NCBI GenBank assembly: GCA_003142355.1
Contig: PLMF01000394.1
Coordinates: 3,628-14,134 of the forward strand
Direction: 5' to 3'
DNA from: Bryobacterales bacterium
GTDB lineage: Bacteria > Acidobacteriota > Terriglobia > Bryobacterales > Bryobacteraceae
DNA length: 10,507 nucleotides
The translations under genes were made by a program, and so were the position numbers. Shown one piece after another: positions 5,966-10,507 of the stretch. The notes below the pieces were generated by a model. It did no database searches and was not told where the DNA came from. It was given only the letters and a program-made list of their open reading frames with translations. Within the stretch, counting starts at the first letter, position 1, and every line of letters starts with the position of its first letter.

Positions 5966-6002
5966 GTCACCGGGTTTTGTCACCGGGTTTTCACCGGGTT
6001 TT
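5966..6002. repeat. Tandem repeat of GTCACCGGGTTTT (three copies)
   Basis: Two exact 13 bp units (5966-5978, 5979-5991) are followed by an 11 bp unit lacking the first two bases (5992-6002), whose last bases overlap the mutL stop codon. The array fills the 61 bp gap between convergent pheA and mutL. An AAACCGG at 5945-5951 can pair imperfectly with any copy's CCGGGTTT, giving a stem followed by T residues, so it may also end pheA transcription. Confidence 0.7.
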
Positions 6003-7983
6003 AGATCCGGTGGAAGGCCTTCAAGATTTCGCGGGTGGAGTAGTGCAGGGCGATGGGGCGGCCGTGGGGACAGCTCATGGGGCAATCCGTGGCCGCCAGG
6101 GCGCGTAGCAGCCACTCCATCTTGGCGGCGTCGAGGCGGGTGTTGATCTTGATGGCCGCGCGGCAGGCGATGCCGGCGCAGATGGCGCGGCGCAGGTCGT
6201 CCATGGAGGCGCCGCGCAGCTCGCCTTCGGCAATTTCCAGAACCTCGAAGACGATCTTCTCCAGGTCCGCGGCGCCAACCGCGGCGGGCGCGGCTTTGAC
6301 CGCGATGGTGCGGTGGCCGAACGGCTCGGTTTCGAAGCCGACGGCGTGCAGCTCATCGGCGATGCGGGCATAGTCGATCTGCTGCTCGGGGGTGAGCTGC
6401 AGAATCAGGGGCATGAGCAGGCGCTGCATCTCGACGCGGCCGGCGGCGCGCTGCTTCATGACCTGCTCGAACAAGATGCGCTCGTGGGCCACGTGCTGGT
6501 CGACGATCCACAAGCCGTCGCGGCCGGCGGCGATGATGAAGCTCTCGTGGATCTGGCCGAGCGGGCGCAGGTCGGAGAGCACGGAGAGCGAGATTTCGGG
6601 CGGCGGGAGGGCTTCGGGCGGGAATTCGCCGTGCGCGTCGAGGGTGCGCTGGAGTTTGCCGGAAGGCGGTGGACCGGGGGTGACTTCGAGCGGCGGCGCG
6701 CTGAAATCGAGGCGAGGCGCGGGGCCGGCGGCGGGCCGCAAGGCGAACTCGGGCAGGGCAGGTTCGGGCTCGGGTTCGGCGAGGCTTACCGCCGCCGGCG
6801 CCTCGTTCTCGATCATCTGGCTGAATTCGGAATAGGGAAGGCGCGCACCCGGCTGCGCGGCCGCCGAGGGCTGCACGGCCGGCGAGAACGCGGGCGCCGG
6901 CCGGCTCTCCATCAACCGGCCGCGTATGGTATCGCGCACGAAATCGTGGACGAACGACCCGTGGCGGAAACGCACCTCGGTCTTGGAGGGGTGCACATTG
7001 ACATCCACCTCGCCGGGGTCGCATTCCAGAAACAGTAGCGCGAAAGGATAGGCCGAAGCCGGCATCAGGTTGTGATAGGCCGAGGAGAGCGCGTGCAGCA
7101 AGGTGCGGTCGCGGATGAGGCGGCGGTTGACGAAGATGAAGATCGAATTGCGGTTGGTTTTCTGCACCTGCGGGCGCGAGAAGAAGCCGGAGAGGCGGAA
7201 GGTGAGGAGGGGCGGATCGTCGTCCGGGCCGGGTGGGCGGCGGTATTCCGCAATGGCTTCGGAGGGCGGCACGCTGGGCGGCGGCAGGAACATCTCTTTC
7301 TCGCGCACGCCGATCTCCACCAACTCGTCGAGCACCTGGCTGCCGAAGACCTGGTAAACGCGCTCTTTCAGGGTGGCCACGGGGGTGACGTGCAGCAACT
7401 CGGCAGCGCCGCTGGTGAGGCGAAAGGTCCGCTCCGGGTGGGCCAGGCTGTAGTGGGTGGCGAGGGACGCGATATGGGCCAGCTCGGTCTGCTCGGTGCG
7501 CAGGAATTTTCTGCGGGCGGGCACGTTATAGAAGAGGTCGCGCACGGTGATGGTGGTGCCGCCGCCGAGCGCGGCTTCTTCGCAGCGCAGCATCTTGCCG
7601 CCGGCGATCTCGATGCGCGTGCCGGTGGTCTCTTCGGCGGAGCGTGTTTCGAGCAGCAGGCGCGAGACGGACGCGATGGAGGGGAGCGCCTCGCCGCGGA
7701 ACCCGAGGGTGGCAATCGAGAGCAGATCCTTGACATCGCGCAGCTTGCTGGTGGCATGGCGCTCGAAGGCCAGCAGCGCGTCGTCGCGCAGCATGCCGCA
7801 GCCGTCGTCGAGGACGCGGATGAGCCGCCGGCCGCCCGATTCGACTTCCACCCGCAGGTCCGTCGCGCCGGCGTCGAGGGAGTTTTCGAGAAGTTCCTTG
7901 ACCACCGACGCCGGCCGCTCGACCACTTCTCCGGCAGCGATCTTGTTGGCGACCTGGTCGGGAAGAATGCGGATGCGGCCCAT
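6001..7983 (-). CDS. mutL: DNA mismatch repair protein MutL (endonuclease type)
   Basis: MutL links mismatch recognition by MutS to strand removal. The 660-residue protein has an N-terminal GHKL ATPase (1-335: IAAGEV, Glu33-Asn34 in LLENSLDAGA, DDGCGM at 59-64, GFRGEAL at 94-100). A Pro/Ala-rich linker follows (about 360-465), then a C-terminal dimerisation/nuclease domain. The nuclease motif DQHA(X)2E(X)4E appears as DQHVAHERILFE (495-506), with Val for Ala. ACRAAIK (606-612) and CPHGRP (638-643) complete the metal site, so the protein should nick DNA and no MutH is needed. QRLLMP (520-525) resembles the sliding-clamp-binding motif. The ATG at 7983 matches the family N-terminus; a GTG at 7992 is an alternative. 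No clear Shine-Dalgarno is present, and a TATAGT box lies at leaderless spacing. A few residues differ from consensus, but nothing is broken. Confidence 0.96.
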   Translation of the reverse strand: MGRIRILPDQVANKIAAGEVVERPASVVKELLENSLDAGATDLRVEVESGGRRLIRVLDDGCGMLRDDALLAFERHATSKLRDVKDLLSIATLGFRGEALPSIASVSRLLLETRSAEETTGTRIEIAGGKMLRCEEAALGGGTTITVRDLFYNVPARRKFLRTEQTELAHIASLATHYSLAHPERTFRLTSGAAELLHVTPVATLKERVYQVFGSQVLDELVEIGVREKEMFLPPPSVPPSEAIAEYRRPPGPDDDPPLLTFRLSGFFSRPQVQKTNRNSIFIFVNRRLIRDRTLLHALSSAYHNLMPASAYPFALLFLECDPGEVDVNVHPSKTEVRFRHGSFVHDFVRDTIRGRLMESRPAPAFSPAVQPSAAAQPGARLPYSEFSQMIENEAPAAVSLAEPEPEPALPEFALRPAAGPAPRLDFSAPPLEVTPGPPPSGKLQRTLDAHGEFPPEALPPPEISLSVLSDLRPLGQIHESFIIAAGRDGLWIVDQHVAHERILFEQVMKQRAAGRVEMQRLLMPLILQLTPEQQIDYARIADELHAVGFETEPFGHRTIAVKAAPAAVGAADLEKIVFEVLEIAEGELRGASMDDLRRAICAGIACRAAIKINTRLDAAKMEWLLRALAATDCPMSCPHGRPIALHYSTREILKAFHRI

Positions 7984-7990
7984 GATGCCC

Positions 7991-7996
7991 ACTATA
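7991..7996 (-). promoter_or_regulatory. TATAGT -10 box at leaderless distance from mutL
   Basis: TATAGT on the minus strand ends seven bases before the A of the mutL ATG at 7983, so transcription would start at or next to the start codon. Upstream, a TTGCGC lies 15 bases away, a poor -35 at short spacing. The absence of a convincing ribosome binding site agrees with a leaderless mRNA. Confidence 0.35.
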
Positions 7997-8074
7997 GCCT
8001 AGCGGCCCGGGGCGCAACCGTGCCGCGGGTGAGCGAGGAAAAAGCAATGGCAAGCTAAAGCATGCCCCACCTGC

Positions 8075-8080
8075 TACAAT
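8075..8080 (+). promoter_or_regulatory. Possible -10 box for the oxidoreductase gene
   Basis: TACAAT matches the -10 consensus at five of six positions and lies 36 bases before the ATG at 8117, leaving room for a leader of about 30 bases. No recognisable -35 hexamer stands 16-18 bases upstream, so the promoter is tentative. Confidence 0.35.
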
Positions 8081-8116
8081 CGGGTGAAATACTCCGCATT
8101 GTGAGGTTGCATTCAT

Positions 8117-9520
8117 ATGGCGCAGGAAAATGACGTTTCCCGCCGCGATGTATTGAAGGCCGCCGGGGCCGTAACCGCCGGAGCGCCTTTCATCCAAAGG
8201 GTGAAGGCCGCCAACCAACAGGTGCAATACGGCATGATCGGTTGCGGCAGCCGCGGCACCTACTTATTGAAACACTTGAAGAAGATCGACAGCGGCCGCT
8301 GCGTGGCGCTGTGCGACATCCTGCCGGAAGCCCTCGATCATGGGGTGCAAACCATCGGCGGCAATCCGAAAACGTACAAAGACTATCGCGATCTGCTGGC
8401 GCAGAAGGATATCGACGCGGTGTTCGTGATCACGCCGCTGTTCGTGCACTTCCCGCTGACGCGCGATGTGCTGCTGGCGGGCAAACACGTCTTCTGCGAA
8501 AAGTGCCTGGTGTTCAAGCCGAACGAAGTGCACGCGCTGCGCGCGCTGGCGCGGGAACATCCCAAACAAATCCTGCAAACCGGCCTGCAGCGGCGCTACA
8601 GCTACTTCTACCAGGTGGTGAAGAACATGGTGGACAAGGGCATTCTGGGGGACGTCCACCATATCCACGCGCAATGGCATCGCAACATGATCAACAAGCC
8701 AAGCGCGTTGTGGACCATGAAGCCGGGCGGCGAGTCGAACATCGCCAACTGGCGGGTCTACCGTTCCATGTCGGGTGGTCTGCCGGCTGAGCTGACCTCG
8801 CACCAGGTGGATGTGGCCGATTGGATGTTCGGCGCCTCGCCGGAAATGGTGATGGGCCTGGGCAGCCTGGACACTCTCAAGGACGGGCGCGACGTCTACG
8901 ACAACGTGCAGTTGATCTACCGCTACCCCAAGGGGCAGAAGCTCACGTACTCTTCCATCAGCACCAATCAGTTCAACCCGTTCTTCAATGGCTCGCGCCC
9001 GGAGATGGGCGAGATCATCATGGGCACGGATGGCACCATCGAGATTACGGTGGGCGACGACCTGCACACGGCCATCGCCTGGTGGTATCTCGAGCCGCCC
9101 AAAACCACCACCGTGACCAACGCGGACGCCAAGAAGAAGGAAGCCTTCGTGGCCGGCGCCACCATGGTAGCGTCGGGAGGCGCCAACGGGCCCATTCCGA
9201 TCATGACCAGCGACCTGGACTTCAAGTCCAATGCCAGTTTCCTGGGGCGGGAGGCCAAGTTTGCACGGCGCTGGCTCACCGCCAAGGGCATTCTGGTGCA
9301 GCAGGAGCAGGACAACCCGGTGGACATCGAACTGGAAGGCTTCTTCCAGAGCTGCCGGGACTTGACGCCACCGAAGGCGAACCTGGAGATCGGCATGGCG
9401 GATTCCGTGGCGGTGATTCTATCCAACCTGGCGATGGATGAGGGCCGCCGCGTGTACTTCAACGAGATCGACAAGATGGGGCGCGGGGAAGAGAAGGGCA
9501 ACGGGCGGCAAACCAACTAG
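8117..9520 (+). CDS. Gfo/Idh/MocA family NAD(P)-dependent oxidoreductase with Tat-like leader
   Basis: Members oxidise or reduce sugars, inositols and related compounds using NAD(P). The 467-residue protein opens with SRRDVLKAAGAVTAG (8-22), a twin-arginine-type leader with Val where Phe is usual and a short hydrophobic core; export is probable but not certain. The Rossmann fold follows, with the dinucleotide loop GMIGCGSRG (39-47), a VITP segment (104-107) and GKHVFCEKC (122-130). The catalytic lysine motif here is Glu128-Lys129-Cys130, where many relatives have EKP. The C-terminal substrate domain includes ELTSHQVDVADW (225-236). The substrate cannot be told from sequence. The ATG at 8117 has GAGG ten bases upstream, and the leader begins there. 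It is divergent from mutL; an OmpA-family gene follows after 52 bp and may be co-transcribed. Confidence 0.92.
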   Translation: MAQENDVSRRDVLKAAGAVTAGAPFIQRVKAANQQVQYGMIGCGSRGTYLLKHLKKIDSGRCVALCDILPEALDHGVQTIGGNPKTYKDYRDLLAQKDIDAVFVITPLFVHFPLTRDVLLAGKHVFCEKCLVFKPNEVHALRALAREHPKQILQTGLQRRYSYFYQVVKNMVDKGILGDVHHIHAQWHRNMINKPSALWTMKPGGESNIANWRVYRSMSGGLPAELTSHQVDVADWMFGASPEMVMGLGSLDTLKDGRDVYDNVQLIYRYPKGQKLTYSSISTNQFNPFFNGSRPEMGEIIMGTDGTIEITVGDDLHTAIAWWYLEPPKTTTVTNADAKKKEAFVAGATMVASGGANGPIPIMTSDLDFKSNASFLGREAKFARRWLTAKGILVQQEQDNPVDIELEGFFQSCRDLTPPKANLEIGMADSVAVILSNLAMDEGRRVYFNEIDKMGRGEEKGNGRQTN

Positions 9521-9572
9521 AGGAGAACTTCCCGGGGCTGCGCGGAGAAAGGCAAAGAGAGAGGAACGAGTG

Positions 9573-10507
9573 ATGAAATGGAATAGCAGAATCGGCGCCA
9601 TTTTTTTCATTGGCGCTCTGACGGCCGCCATCTGCGGCGCACAGCCAAAGGACATCCCGAAGAGCAAAGACCATCCGCTGGTCACGCGCTATCCGGGGTC
9701 GGTCATCGACGTATACTCCGTTATCGAGTTCGACGAGTTCAACCTGCCGCTCGGCAAGCTGAAGGACACCAAGTTCGACAAAAGCCAGCATCTGGAAGGC
9801 AAGATCACGCGGATCGGTTACGCCGTCCCGGCCGGCCGCTCGATTCTGGAGGTCTTCCGCAACTACGAGAGCGCCCTGCAACGCGGCGGTTTCACCACGC
9901 TGTATTCCTGCGCGAACGACGACTGCGGCTCCGGCGGCGCCAAGATCATCACGACGGGAAACGACGACTGGGGTTGGAACGCCGGCCACCGTGCCATCTC
10001 GGCGAAGCTTGCCCGGGCCGAGGGCGACGTCTACGTGTCGATGCATATCGGGCAGTGGAGCAATCTCGCGAGCGGGTCGGCCATCATGCTCTACGTCGTC
10101 GAGATTAAGCCCATGGAGGGCGGCCTCGTCACCGTCGATGCCGCAGCGCTCGCCAGCGACATCACCCGCAATGGCCACGCCGCCGTCTATGGGATCTATT
10201 TCGACACCGCCAAGGCCGAGGTCAAACCCGAATCCGACGCCGCGCTCAAGGAGATCGCGAATCTCCTCCAGCAGACGCCCGCGCTCAAACTCTTCGTCGT
10301 CGGCCACACCGATGGCGTTGGCACGCTGGCCTCGAACATGGATCTCTCCAAACGCCGCGCCGACGCCGTCGTCGCAGCCCTGACCACGAAATACGGTGCC
10401 GCCTCCGCGCGCCTGGTCGCTCAAGGCTGCGGCCCGCTCGCCCCGGTGGCTTCCAACGGCTCCGAGGATGGCCGCGCCAAGAATCGCCGCGTGGAACTGG
10501 TAGCGCA
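9573..10507 (+). CDS. OmpA-family envelope protein with DUF4892-like N-terminal domain, 3' end cut
   Basis: The visible 311 residues start with a signal peptide (1-23, core AIFFIGALTAAI, probable cleavage after C-G-A). The cysteine before the site does not fit a lipobox, because Ile precedes it. A middle domain (about 33-180) starting DHPLVTRYPGS resembles DUF4892 proteins. The C-terminal OmpA/MotB domain (about 205-311) has YFDTAKAEVKP, HTDG (Asp247), LSKRRADAV (Arg262) and NRRVEL (304-309). Asp247 and Arg262 keep the 15-residue spacing of the residues that hold diaminopimelate in Acinetobacter OmpA. The protein should thus bind peptidoglycan from the periplasm. The ATG at 9573 has GAGAGG eight bases upstream; a GTG at 9570 is a one-codon alternative. 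Only a few C-terminal residues are likely to be missing. It lies 52 bp after the oxidoreductase gene. Confidence 0.9.
   Translation, partial: MKWNSRIGAIFFIGALTAAICGAQPKDIPKSKDHPLVTRYPGSVIDVYSVIEFDEFNLPLGKLKDTKFDKSQHLEGKITRIGYAVPAGRSILEVFRNYESALQRGGFTTLYSCANDDCGSGGAKIITTGNDDWGWNAGHRAISAKLARAEGDVYVSMHIGQWSNLASGSAIMLYVVEIKPMEGGLVTVDAAALASDITRNGHAAVYGIYFDTAKAEVKPESDAALKEIANLLQQTPALKLFVVGHTDGVGTLASNMDLSKRRADAVVAALTTKYGAASARLVAQGCGPLAPVASNGSEDGRAKNRRVELVA

Noticed and set aside
7072..8058. 328-codon plus-strand frame opposite mutL
   Set aside because: Antisense shadow of the MutL ATPase domain caused by high G+C at third positions.
8264..9067. 267-codon minus-strand frame opposite the oxidoreductase
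   Set aside because: His/Val/Leu-rich shadow with no domain; the plus-strand Rossmann motifs are decisive.
9459..10424. 321-codon minus-strand frame at the right end
   Set aside because: Antisense to the signal peptide and OmpA-C domain of the plus-strand gene.

Overview
This 10.5 kb window is GC-rich bacterial chromosome. Most of it encodes conserved proteins: FabH, a SprT-like protease, UbiX, PheA, MutL, a Gfo/Idh/MocA oxidoreductase and an OmpA-family protein. The mix suggests an Acidobacteriota relative of the Solibacter/Bryobacter type. The pointers are a twin-arginine-like Gfo/Idh oxidoreductase, an endonuclease-type MutL and lineage-specific hypothetical proteins. This placement is inferred from protein style only; no rRNA or other marker is present.

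Layout, left to right. Positions 1-887 (minus) hold fabH, cut at its C-terminus by the window edge. Divergent from it, 978-1715 (plus) encodes a SprT-like zinc metalloprotease. Converging on that is a minus-strand block, read from right to left: an XRE regulator with a degenerate S24/LexA-like domain (4358-3576), a 37-residue secreted peptide gene (3358-3245), a seven-helix membrane protein (3180-2404) and a membrane-anchored 177-residue protein of unknown function (2302-1769). The gaps in this block are visibly more AT-rich than the flanks and hold palindromes and inverted repeats. This is the most accessory-looking part of the window and the best candidate for an undescribed system.

Divergent from the regulator is a translationally coupled ubiX-pheA pair (4498-5939, plus). 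It converges on mutL (7983-6001, minus) across a short tandem repeat of about 13 bp. Divergent from mutL, a Gfo/Idh/MocA oxidoreductase (8117-9520) is followed after 52 bp by a DUF4892-like/OmpA-C protein (from 9573), which runs off the right edge.

How the genes relate: ubiX and pheA overlap by four bases and are probably one transcript. The oxidoreductase and OmpA-like genes may be another. The regulator, peptide and seven-helix genes share a strand, and the regulator carries a good promoter and a nearby palindromic operator candidate. That arrangement suggests a small regulator-peptide-membrane protein module, but this rests on synteny alone. No tRNA, rRNA, CRISPR array or insertion sequence was seen. 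No stretch over about 300 bp lacks a gene; the longest gap is 3359-3575.
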